A DNA stretch of 6,369 bases from Eggerthella sp. CAG:368 (GCA_000434775.1 FR895466.1:1-6369); one strand, 5' to 3'; shown: positions 1 through 5,691, counted from the stretch's first letter. Made by a program: numbers and translations. The notes: generated by a model not told the origin, from the letters alone.

Positions 1-32
1 GTATGAGATCATAGCTTCATTCACCTCATTAA

Positions 33-101
33 AATGGTCATACTCGATTTTCGAGGAAAATGACACTTCATTTCCGAGGAATATCGTCATTGATTTTCGA
101 G
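33..101. repeat. Three degenerate 23-bp tandem repeats
   Basis: Three consecutive 23-bp units occupy 33-55, 56-78 and 79-101. Their 3' ends are the most conserved part: GATTTTCGAG at 46-55, CATTTCCGAG at 69-78 and GATTTTCGAG at 92-101. The 5' halves share a GAAAAT/GAATAT start followed by a TCAT/ACAT-like segment. The junction of units 1 and 2 also forms a small inverted repeat, ATTTTC-GAG-GAAAAT (47-61). The exact 23-bp spacing is seen directly. What the repeats do (protein binding sites or remnants of an integration or recombination site) is unknown. Confidence 0.55.
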
Positions 102-127
102 ATGAGGAGAACTGTACGGGTGGGGTG

Positions 128-178
128 TTGGACGGCGAGTCTGTCCTGTTCTCGTTGGGCGTTTGATGGCGAATCTGT
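128..178. repeat. Pair of imperfect direct repeats, 34-bp spacing
   Basis: The 17-base segments at 128-144 (TTGGACGGCGAGTCTGT) and 162-178 (TTTGATGGCGAATCTGT) match at 14 of 17 positions and are offset by 34 bp. Both are followed by related GT/CTCG sequence (about 149-154 and 181-184). A weaker third relative, GACGAACTTGT, lies near 206-216 at a looser spacing. Because 34 is not a multiple of three, a duplicated protein motif is an unlikely explanation. Confidence 0.4.
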
Positions 179-398
179 TTGTCTCGGGGACCCGTGATGT
201 TTGTAGACGAACTTGTCGATTGTCACGCAGAGGTTGAAAAGCTCTTGGTTATTGCCGGGAATCAGAAAAAGCTTGAGTGATTTGACTATGTTACTCCCTG
301 AATGTACGCGTGTTCCAAGGCGGTTTATAGGTTATGGGGCCTATGGGCTTTATGGAATAAAAGACGTCTCCGATTTACAGGAGTAATATGCTGAAATA

Positions 399-474
399 AT
401 TGAAAAGTTGCTATTTTACAGTGATATTTTTATTGAAAAGTCAGAAAAATAACGACTAAAATATATTGAAAAGT
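399..474. repeat. Three ATTGAAAAGT boxes spaced exactly 33 bp apart
   Basis: The ten-base word ATTGAAAAGT occurs perfectly at 399-408, 432-441 and 465-474, each start exactly 33 bp after the last. Units 2 and 3 extend the match (TATTGAAAAGTCA). The intervening sequence is AT-rich and only loosely conserved. A 33-bp spacing is close to three helical turns, so the boxes would lie on the same face of the DNA, which is the arrangement expected of a cooperative binding array. They may equally be a decayed tandem repeat. The repeats lie 130-206 bp upstream of the ATPase start codon. Confidence 0.6.
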
Positions 475-537
475 CATTTTAAAGCCTGCGCTGCTTTTAA
501 ACTAAAGTCATTTTGAGGCTAAAGTTACTTTTAAGCC
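469..537. repeat. AAAGTCATTTT...GCC repeats before the ATPase
   Basis: Three 18-base relatives occur at 469-486 (AAAAGTCATTTTAAAGCC), 503-520 (TAAAGTCATTTTGAGGCT) and 520-537 (TAAAGTTACTTTTAAGCC). Their starts are 34 and then 17 bp apart, so the basic spacing is about half that of the ATTGAAAAGT boxes. The first copy overlaps the last ATTGAAAAGT box, which suggests a single, partly decayed 33/34-bp array running from 399 to 537. The last copy supplies the 5' arm of the terminator-like hairpin that follows. Confidence 0.5.
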
Positions 538-560
538 AGATTGATGTAATCGGGCTTTTT
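517..560 (+). promoter_or_regulatory. Candidate attenuator: mutually exclusive hairpins before the ATPase gene
   Basis: A terminator-like hairpin is seen at 533-557: AAGCC (533-537) pairs with GGCTT (553-557), and after one A-G mismatch GATT (539-542) pairs with AATC (548-551) around a five-base loop. It runs into TTTTT at 556-560. The same AAGCC arm can instead pair with GGCT at 517-520, giving a second hairpin (517-537; AAA 521-523 pairs with TTT 530-532, one bulged A at 533). The two cannot form together. This is the layout of a terminator/antiterminator pair, placed 45 bp before the ATPase start. It could also simply be the terminator of a transcript entering from the left. No ligand, leader peptide or protein site is recognised. 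Confidence 0.35.
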
Positions 561-604
561 ACTCTAGTGCAGTTCTTGAAATTGTTTTGTACTGAGGGGT
601 TTAG

Positions 605-1921
605 ATGCTTTTTCGAAAAATAGAAAAAACAATTGAGGATTATTTACAGTCAGATACCAACAAAATTCTTCTAATAGATGGTGCGCGACAGGTTGGCAAG
701 ACATATATCATTCGTCATGCAGGTAAAAAGAGTTTTGCTAACTATATAGAAATAAATATGGTGGAAGATTCTTTAGCTAATCAACTTTTCAAAAACGTAA
801 AAACGGTTGAAGATTTTTATCTGCAAGTTAGTATGCTCTATGGCGATAAAATGGGAACAAAGCAAGATACGCTTATATTTATTGATGAAATTCAGGAATA
901 TCCCCACTTACTAACACTTCTGAAGTTTCTTTCACAAGATAATCGATTTAAATACATTGCGAGCGGTTCCTTGTTAGGAGTAACTCTTTCGCAAACAACA
1001 TCAATACCCATGGGAAGTATTCGAAAAATTAGAATGTTTCCCCTAGATTTTGAAGAATTTCTTTATGCGAATGGGATAAACGAATTAGTTATTAATTCCT
1101 TAAGAGCGAGTTTTGAAAGCAATACGTCACTAAACGATTCTTCCCATGCAAAAATAATGGATTTATTCAAAAAGTACCTTCTTATTGGTGGAATGCCGGA
1201 TGCGGTTAATGCGTATCTTTCTGAGAAGAACATACGGACTGTAAGAGAAATTCAAGAGGAGATACGTGAGTATTACGCAATAGATTGTTCGAAGTATGAC
1301 GCCGCCAGAAAACTAAAAATACGACGAATTTATGATCTTATTCCTTCAAATATGGAAAACAAAAAGAAACGTGTGGTTGCACAGTCTATAGAAGAAAAAA
1401 AGGGAAAAACCTTTTCGGACTATCAAGACGAATTTGAATATTTAATTAGTTCTGGAATTGCTTTAGGGGTACAGGCAGTTTCAAATCCTTCATTTCCTTT
1501 AATTGAAACTTCGGGAAAAAACCTTTTGAAATTGTATTTAAATGATCCAGGGTTGTTAACGGATGTTTTATACAAGGACAATATCAGAGCAGTTTTAGAT
1601 GATGTGGATAGTATTAATCTTGGTTCGGTTTATGAAAGCGTTATTGCAAGTGAACTTATTGCGCATGGACACAAGCTGTTTTATTACGATAACCGAAAAA
1701 AGGGCGAGGTTGATTACTTGATTGATGATTATCAAAGCTTATCCGTGGTTCCGATAGAGGTTAAATCTGGCAAAGACTACAGCGTGCATAGTGCATTAAA
1801 CGTATTTACTAAAAATGAGGATTATGGAATAAAGAAAGCAATTGTTCTTTCTAATGAGCGAGAAGTGAAACAAAAAGGAAAAATATGGTACCTGCCTGTG
1901 TACTATGCAATGTTTTTGTAA
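605..1921 (+). CDS. ATP-binding protein, AAA_14 / DUF4143 family
   Basis: The product (438 aa) has the two-part layout of AAA_14 plus DUF4143 ATPases. The N-terminal ATPase half carries a Walker A loop GARQVGKT (residues 26-33), a Walker B strand LIFIDEIQ (90-97, with D94 and E95) and a sensor-like IASGSLLG (118-125). The C-terminal half resembles a PD-(D/E)XK nuclease fold: YESVIASEL (343-351), GEVDYLI (367-373) and PIEVKSGK (383-390). The length is typical and nothing looks truncated. GAGGGG at 594-599 is a good ribosome binding site five bases before this ATG. These proteins are common, often multi-copy and laterally spread. Their biological role is not established, and involvement in defence or mobile-element biology is only a suggestion. 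The codons are rich in AAA, ATA, AGA and TTA, unlike the genes from 2921 on, which supports recent acquisition. No neighbouring gene is co-directional within 900 bp, so it appears to stand alone. No clear terminator follows. Confidence 0.9.
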   Translation: MLFRKIEKTIEDYLQSDTNKILLIDGARQVGKTYIIRHAGKKSFANYIEINMVEDSLANQLFKNVKTVEDFYLQVSMLYGDKMGTKQDTLIFIDEIQEYPHLLTLLKFLSQDNRFKYIASGSLLGVTLSQTTSIPMGSIRKIRMFPLDFEEFLYANGINELVINSLRASFESNTSLNDSSHAKIMDLFKKYLLIGGMPDAVNAYLSEKNIRTVREIQEEIREYYAIDCSKYDAARKLKIRRIYDLIPSNMENKKKRVVAQSIEEKKGKTFSDYQDEFEYLISSGIALGVQAVSNPSFPLIETSGKNLLKLYLNDPGLLTDVLYKDNIRAVLDDVDSINLGSVYESVIASELIAHGHKLFYYDNRKKGEVDYLIDDYQSLSVVPIEVKSGKDYSVHSALNVFTKNEDYGIKKAIVLSNEREVKQKGKIWYLPVYYAMFL

Positions 1922-2180
1922 GGCTCTTGTTGTGTAATACGCTATTGATTAAAGCTATTAGTTTACGATGATGCACAGGCAGAACGTTTTGTCCGTCAAG
2001 GGCGAGGTCTAGGTAAAAGTTACATCTTCCGTGATTTCAAGAAGGCGCGGAAAGGCAAGAATTGCTGGGGAACTACCCTGTGCGGTCTTATTTCGACAAC
2101 AGGCTTTTCATCTTTCAGTAGCTCAATAAGCCTCCGTGAAGTTGACTCGGTAGTCCAGCCTTAGCAAGCCTTAATAGGGT
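1922..2180. other. Intergenic stretch with possible gene remnants
   Basis: No intact gene is visible. On the minus strand an open frame of 46 codons with no start (2160 down to 2020) ends in TAA at 2022-2020; its reading includes STSRRLIELLKDEKP and ends FLKSRKM, which looks protein-like and could be the tail of a decayed gene. On the plus strand a frame bounded by stops (about 1947-2164) reads DDAQAERFVRQGRGLGKSY near its start, also without a start codon. Only one of these can be meaningful and neither is recognised. The base composition is more balanced than in the ATPase gene, so this may be a separate piece of DNA between the acquired gene and ssrA. Confidence 0.3.
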
Positions 2181-2213
2181 AAAAAGAAAAGGGAGCACCT
2201 ACGTGGTGCTCCC
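2181..2213 (-). terminator. Intrinsic terminator of ssrA
   Basis: A perfect nine-base-pair stem, GGGAGCACC (2191-2199) and GGTGCTCCC (2205-2213), encloses a five-base loop. Read on the minus strand it is followed by TTTTCTTTTT (2190 down to 2181), a classical U-tract. On the plus strand no U-tract follows, so it acts leftward. It lies 87 bases past the encoded CCA of ssrA, implying that a 3' trailer is removed during tmRNA maturation. Confidence 0.85.
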
Positions 2214-2257
2214 GAGTCTATACATAGCCGAATCCATATCGAAACTATACACAAGCG

Positions 2258-2300
2258 CGAACCCGTTCTTGGCAAAGAACAGTTCGACGTTTTCTTTTTT
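2258..2300 (+). terminator. Possible opposing hairpin with T-run at the ssrA 3' end
   Basis: CGAAC (2258-2262) pairs with GTTCG (2282-2286) and GTTCTT (2265-2270) pairs with AAGAAC (2275-2280), with small asymmetric gaps (CC against A) and a GGCA loop. On the plus strand three bases separate it from TTTTCTTTTTT (2290-2300). It could stop rightward transcripts before they run antisense through ssrA, since ssrA is the next gene and is convergent with the ATPase gene. Alternatively it is only a structure in the tmRNA 3' trailer that guides processing. The gap before the T-run makes it a weak terminator. Confidence 0.35.
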
Positions 2301-2663
2301 GGTGGAGGCGCGGAGAATCGAACTCCGGTCCATACTAAACCGTCATCAAAGCACTACAAGCTTAGTCGGTGTTTTGGCTTTAGTATTTCAAAGCCCATCG
2401 ACAGGCCGCTGAAATACCTAGCGGGTTCAATCTTTTTCTTGCGTATACCAGCTACGCCGCAAGAAGCATTCCTCTAAAAATGATACCGCCCCAGGAACGA
2501 GGAAAATCCCCAGTTAGGCACCTCGAGCTACAATTAAGCAGCGAGAGCGAGGTTGTTATTGTAAGATTTGCCAATTAACTTGACGGTACCCCTGTTTAAC
2601 GTGGCGAGGAGACCACGACCTGCTCTTCGACTCCGACTTACCATGTCGAAACCAGTCGCCCCC
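2300..2663 (-). ncRNA. ssrA: Transfer-messenger RNA (tmRNA, 10Sa RNA)
   Basis: tmRNA enters stalled ribosomes with SmpB, adds a degradation tag and releases the ribosome. On the minus strand the RNA starts GGGGGCGACTGGTTTCGAC (from 2663), the diagnostic tmRNA 5' end. It finishes with a T arm (CGGAG-TTCGATT-CTCCG, 2327-2311), the 3' acceptor strand CGCCTCC, discriminator A and an encoded CCA (2302-2300). The seven-base-pair acceptor stem carries G at position 3 opposite U (2661 and 2306), the G3-U pair that marks alanine charging. The length, 364 nt, is normal for a one-piece tmRNA. The mRNA-like part encodes a tag at 2572-2534. Promoter and terminator are both recognisable, so it is an independent unit, divergent from the L,D-transpeptidase gene and convergent with the ATPase gene. 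Confidence 0.95.
2534..2572 (-). other. tmRNA proteolysis-tag reading frame
   Basis: Within ssrA, the frame ending in TAA (2536-2534) reads GKSYNNNLALAA. The C-terminal ALAA is the hallmark of ssrA tags recognised by ClpXP and related proteases. The start is set by analogy: GGC at 2572-2570 is the likely resume codon, giving 12 encoded residues after the alanine carried by the tRNA-like domain. The residue before ALAA is Leu, where Tyr or Phe is more usual (YALAA, FALAA). The resume codon is inferred, while the frame and stop are certain. Confidence 0.8.
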
Positions 2664-2742
2664 AATATTCGATTAAAAAGGTTCATGCACAAGAGAAACG
2701 GGGTTGGTCAAATGCTAAACACCTGTTCTTGTGCGATGTTTT

Positions 2743-2770
2743 ATTCTACCTTCTGGGTATTTCTCGTCAA
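2743..2770 (-). promoter_or_regulatory. Sigma70-type promoter of ssrA
   Basis: On the minus strand TTGACG (2770-2765) is a near-consensus -35 box and TAGAAT (2748-2743) a near-consensus -10 box, separated by 16 bp. Transcription would start near 2736, leaving a 5' leader of about 73 nt ahead of the mature end at 2663, to be removed by RNase P. Confidence 0.65.
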
Positions 2771-2842
2771 GATACTGCACGGTTTATACATTCATTTAGG
2801 ACGCTCGGCTTGTATTGTGACGTCTTGCGACTTTTATCACGC

Positions 2843-2866
2843 TATAATGCGGCGCCAGAGTATAAT
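2843..2866 (+). promoter_or_regulatory. Two TATAAT boxes upstream of the L,D-transpeptidase gene
   Basis: Perfect TATAAT hexamers lie at 2843-2848 and 2861-2866, 18 bp apart, 55-78 bp before the start codon at 2921. Neither has a good -35 hexamer at 16-18 bp; the nearest candidates, TTGTGA (2815-2820) and TTGCGA (2825-2830), are wrongly spaced. They may be alternative start points helped by an activator, or one may be chance in an AT-rich leader. Confidence 0.4.
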
Positions 2867-2920
2867 TTAAGAAATACAATATGAGTTCGTGTTTTAAGAC
2901 ACAGGGGAAAAAGAAGCAAT

Positions 2921-4468
2921 ATGCAAAAATCACCGCAGCATTCGGCGAAGCATTCAAACATAGAAGCACAAAAAACTACACAAATGAATAATCATGACTC
3001 TTCAGGGTATGTTGTTCCAGCAGGAATAATGCCTAAACAACCCAAAAAAAGTCATAAGAAAGCGGCAATAATAACCGTGAGTGTTATCGTCGGTATTTTG
3101 GCGCTTGTATACGCTATCGGAGCCTTTTTCTTCTCGTCTCATTTCTTTCCGAATACCACGTTTAGTGGACACGACGTTTCTTTTGAATCAAATGATGCTT
3201 TTGCCAACGAGATTGAAAACAGAGTCAAAGACTATGAGCTCGAAATTAAGGGTCAAGGCTTTTCTTGCATTATTGATGCCGAACAGGCTAATCTCAATAT
3301 TGATAAAAGCCAAGTGGCTAAGGATGCCTGCCTAAATCAAAACTTCTGGGCATGGCCTGTTGAAGTGTTTAAAGAACACGACGTTTCGGATGTTATAGAG
3401 GCTTCATTCGACGAGGAAAACGCTCATAAAATTCTCGTTGATGAGATAAAAAAGTATAACGAAACCGCTACGCCTTCCAAAGATGCAAAAATTGCCTATC
3501 AAGAAACCGCAGGTATTTGCGTCGTTGAGCCAGAGGTTTACGGTACTCAAGTCGATCAGGATGCTTTGATTAAAAAGGCTGATCAGTGTCTTAGGAGTCT
3601 AACTTCAAAATGCGACGTAACTGAAGACGAACTTATTAAGCCAACGATTCTTTCAAGTGATTCTCGCTTTTTTACCGCACTTGATAAGGCCAACAAGATG
3701 ATAGGCGGAGAAATCGCTTTAACGCTTAACGGCACGGTTTCCGCAGGGAAAATTACTAAGCCCATGATTGTTGATTGGATTACTCTCACCAAAGATATCG
3801 AGCCTGTTTTAGATGAAGAAGCCATTAAGGCTTGGGCCGAGCAGAAAGGTGAAGAATTAAACACCTATCAAACTACTCGTACGTGGACACGCGCCGATGG
3901 TAAATCTTGCTCCGCTGGAGGTGGAACATACGGCTGGATTGTAAATGCCGAGTCGCTTGCTACAAGCATTATTGATCAGATTAATACATACAACTTTACA
4001 GCTATCGATATTCCTTGTGATCAAACGGCCGATGTCTATAACGGTCCAGGCAAACGCGATTGGGGCTCGTATGTAGATATTGATCTGTCAGAGCAGGTGG
4101 TTCGTTACTACGATGCAAACGATCAGCTTCTGTATTCGTGCCATTGTATTTCCGGCTCACCTTCTGGTGGACACTCAACCCCAACGGGAGTCTATCGTCT
4201 TAACAGCAACAACGGTGCTTCAACCTTGATTGGTGAAAAGGGTCCAGATGGTAAACCTGAGTACGAAACAAAGGTGGCTTACTGGATGCCCTTTATTGGT
4301 AACAGCATTGGATTGCACGATGCTTCTTGGCAGGCATGGGGCTCTTGGAGTCCAACTCGTTATTCAACGGGTGCAGGTTCTCATGGGTGCATTAACTTGT
4401 CAGTGGAAGACGCCCAGTGGTTCCGCAATAATCTTTCTGTTGGCGTGTGTGTAATTACCCATAACTAA
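2921..4468 (+). CDS. Membrane-anchored L,D-transpeptidase (YkuD domain)
   Basis: The protein (515 aa) is predicted to cross-link peptidoglycan through 3-3 bonds, or to attach molecules to stem peptides, on the outer face of the membrane. Residues 1-47 are hydrophilic and cytoplasmic, rich in Lys and Gln. One hydrophobic segment (about 48-72) acts as an uncleaved anchor. A putative peptidoglycan-binding region (PF12229-like) spans roughly 80-355 and ends in GGGTYGWIV (333-341). The catalytic YkuD domain spans about 382-513, with the HGG/STPTGVYRL stretch (418-427), GLHDASW (464-470, conserved H466) and SHGCIN (487-492), where C490 is the nucleophile. All expected catalytic residues are present and the length is normal for the two-domain type known from Enterococcus and actinobacteria. 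The AGGGG at 2903-2907 and AAGAAG at 2911-2916 supply Shine-Dalgarno sequence before this ATG. It lies 231 bp before murI, and both genes serve the cell wall, but hairpins between them suggest separate transcripts. Confidence 0.93.
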   Translation: MQKSPQHSAKHSNIEAQKTTQMNNHDSSGYVVPAGIMPKQPKKSHKKAAIITVSVIVGILALVYAIGAFFFSSHFFPNTTFSGHDVSFESNDAFANEIENRVKDYELEIKGQGFSCIIDAEQANLNIDKSQVAKDACLNQNFWAWPVEVFKEHDVSDVIEASFDEENAHKILVDEIKKYNETATPSKDAKIAYQETAGICVVEPEVYGTQVDQDALIKKADQCLRSLTSKCDVTEDELIKPTILSSDSRFFTALDKANKMIGGEIALTLNGTVSAGKITKPMIVDWITLTKDIEPVLDEEAIKAWAEQKGEELNTYQTTRTWTRADGKSCSAGGGTYGWIVNAESLATSIIDQINTYNFTAIDIPCDQTADVYNGPGKRDWGSYVDIDLSEQVVRYYDANDQLLYSCHCISGSPSGGHSTPTGVYRLNSNNGASTLIGEKGPDGKPEYETKVAYWMPFIGNSIGLHDASWQAWGSWSPTRYSTGAGSHGCINLSVEDAQWFRNNLSVGVCVITHN

Positions 4469-4478
4469 ATACGCAAAG

Positions 4479-4503
4479 CTTATGCACAGCACTTCTGCAT
4501 AAG
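4479..4503 (+). terminator. Stem-loop just after the L,D-transpeptidase gene
   Basis: A perfect eight-base-pair stem, CTTATGCA (4479-4486) and TGCATAAG (4496-4503), with a nine-base loop begins ten bases past the stop codon. There is no U-tract, so it is not a standard intrinsic terminator. It could protect the mRNA 3' end or assist factor-dependent termination. Confidence 0.35.
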
Positions 4504-4634
4504 GCCCTATACGTAGGTTTATGTTTGGTAATGGCTTACTGATAGTGATGAATACATGATGATGAACGGCTAAGGAGAATCAACAGGTAATAGGAAAAGC
4601 AATAACGTGTTACTTGTATATAAGAAATGTGTCG

Positions 4635-4667
4635 AGGGGCTGTGGGCGTTGCCTATAGCCTTTCTTT
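4635..4667 (+). terminator. Long G-U-rich hairpin with T-rich tail before murI
   Basis: Positions 4635-4647 can pair without interruption with 4651-4663, 13 base pairs around a GTT loop, four of them G-U (4636/4662, 4637/4661, 4642/4656, 4644/4654). The tail TTTCTTT (4661-4667) follows on the plus strand only. It may end L,D-transpeptidase transcripts. Because only 32 bp separate it from the murI start codon, a murI promoter must lie upstream (a TATATAAG-like -10 occurs near 4616-4623), which would place this hairpin in the murI leader as a possible attenuator. Confidence 0.45.
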
Positions 4668-4699
4668 CATAAGTTCTCTAGGTGTAGGGGATAGGTTTT

Positions 4700-5644
4700 A
4701 TGTCTAAACAATTTGAGAACGAACATCCGAGTGCATATCCTTTTTTTGGCGAGCGCGAAGAGGGTATTCTTGGCCGAAGAGAGTCTTTTTCAAACAATGC
4801 CCCCATTGGTGTTTTTGATTCAGGTTTTGGTGGTTTAACGGTTGCTCGTGAAATAATGAAGGCTCTTCCACAGGAGAGTATTATTTATTTTGGTGACCGT
4901 AAACGCTGTCCTTATGGTCCCCGTTCTTTGACCGAGGTTAAAGAATTTGTTCACGAGATTTGTGAATGGCTCATTGCTCGTGGCGTAAAAATGATTGTGA
5001 TCGCGTGTAATACCGCTACGGCAGCAGGCCTTGCCATGGCGCAGCAAACCTTTGATGTTCCCGTGATTGGCGTTGTTAATCCGGGTGCGCGTGCAGCAGC
5101 TCGTGCTACGCGCAATAGGCGGGTGGGGGTTATTGCCACGCAAGGTACTGTTGATTCTGGCGTTTATACTAATGCTATTCGAAACATTGATGCAGGTATC
5201 ACCGTTTTTTCAACAGCCACACCGCGTTTTGTGGAAATTGCCGAACTTGGAATAAAGATGGCAAAAGGTCCTATCGAAAACTACACATCGCTCGCATCAA
5301 AGGTGTACATTCGTCCTGAGTTTCAAGAAATTGCTCAAGATTATCTTGATCCGCTCCGTCGGTGTGAAATCGATACGCTTGTTTTGGGGTGTACCCATTT
5401 CCCGCTTCTTAAGGCGCTCATCGGAAGCGTGGTTGGACACAATGTTGTTTTGATTTCGTCAGCAACCGAAACAGCGCGTGACTGCTGCGATTTACTCACG
5501 CGTCAAGGCGCACTCTGTTCTTCTGATCATAAACCTACCTATCATTTTGCTACTACCGGGGAAGACATCGAGGAGTTCCGAGAGTTTGGTACGCGTGTTT
5601 TAAGGTTTCCGCTTGATGATCTGGAATATGTTTCTCTTGTCTAG
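4700..5644 (+). CDS. murI: Glutamate racemase
   Basis: The enzyme interconverts L- and D-glutamate, supplying D-glutamate for the peptidoglycan precursor made in the cytoplasm. The family signatures are all present: IGVFDSGFGGLTVAREI (36-52, catalytic-site D40 and S41), YFGDRKRCPYGPRS (63-76), the first catalytic cysteine in IACNTATAA (C103) and the second in LGCTHFPLL (C231, with H233). At 314 aa it is longer than the usual 260-290. The excess is an N-terminal stretch of about 34 hydrophilic residues ahead of APIGVFDSG, where most homologues start within about ten residues. No other in-frame ATG, GTG or TTG lies between 4700 and the conserved block, and GTAGGGGATAGG (4684-4695) gives a Shine-Dalgarno sequence, so the extension appears real. 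rdgB follows 47 bp later with no terminator between, so the two are probably co-transcribed. Confidence 0.96.
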   Translation: MSKQFENEHPSAYPFFGEREEGILGRRESFSNNAPIGVFDSGFGGLTVAREIMKALPQESIIYFGDRKRCPYGPRSLTEVKEFVHEICEWLIARGVKMIVIACNTATAAGLAMAQQTFDVPVIGVVNPGARAAARATRNRRVGVIATQGTVDSGVYTNAIRNIDAGITVFSTATPRFVEIAELGIKMAKGPIENYTSLASKVYIRPEFQEIAQDYLDPLRRCEIDTLVLGCTHFPLLKALIGSVVGHNVVLISSATETARDCCDLLTRQGALCSSDHKPTYHFATTGEDIEEFREFGTRVLRFPLDDLEYVSLV

Positions 5645-5691
5645 AGAATGCTTGTAAAACATGGTGCATCAATATAAAGAAAGGGTATTCA

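Larger units (their letters stand above)
1..604. other. Gene-free, repeat-rich region upstream of the ATPase gene
   Basis: No open frame here has a convincing start, ribosome binding site and protein-like composition. The longest readings are short: a 28-codon frame starting at ATG 197 and a 23-codon frame starting at ATG 167, which overlap in different frames. What the region does hold is several families of degenerate direct repeats (33-101, 128-178, 399-474 and 469-537, listed separately), with a terminator-like hairpin at 533-560. Between about 210 and 398 I see nothing definite. The left edge of the window may cut off a preceding gene or more repeats. The region becomes strongly AT-rich after about 380, matching the base composition of the gene it precedes. 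Confidence 0.6.

Noticed and set aside
33..101. CRISPR-like array
   Set aside because: The units are contiguous, degenerate and have no unique spacers of uniform length; no cas genes are present.
197..280. 28-codon frame MFVDELVDCHAEVEKL and onward
   Set aside because: It looks faintly protein-like but is very short, lacks a ribosome binding site and overlaps another short frame; it could be a gene fragment but cannot be supported.
399..474. CRISPR array with 33-bp repeat-spacer period
   Set aside because: The conserved word is only about 10-14 bases and the remainder of each unit drifts, which is too short for a CRISPR repeat, and no cas gene is nearby.
2043..2051. AGGCGCGGA matching 2306-2314 at the ssrA 3' end, a candidate att duplication
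   Set aside because: Only nine bases match and the flanks diverge at once, which is within chance for a GC-rich word; a true att repeat of an ssrA element should be longer and reach the CCA end.
2203..2412. 69-codon plus-strand open frame
   Set aside because: It runs through the ssrA trailer and the antisense of the tmRNA 3' domain, with no ribosome binding site; its reading of the T arm explains its apparent sequence.
2568..2870. 100-codon plus-strand open frame
   Set aside because: It is antisense to the 5' part of ssrA and to its promoter, and has no sign of a coding role.
2881..2991. Small ORF starting at ATG 2881, overlapping the start of the L,D-transpeptidase gene in another frame
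   Set aside because: It has no clear ribosome binding site and most of its length is the shadow of the real gene's first codons; a leader peptide role cannot be supported.
4835..5143. Minus-strand open frames opposite murI
   Set aside because: They are shadows of a strongly conserved coding gene on the plus strand.
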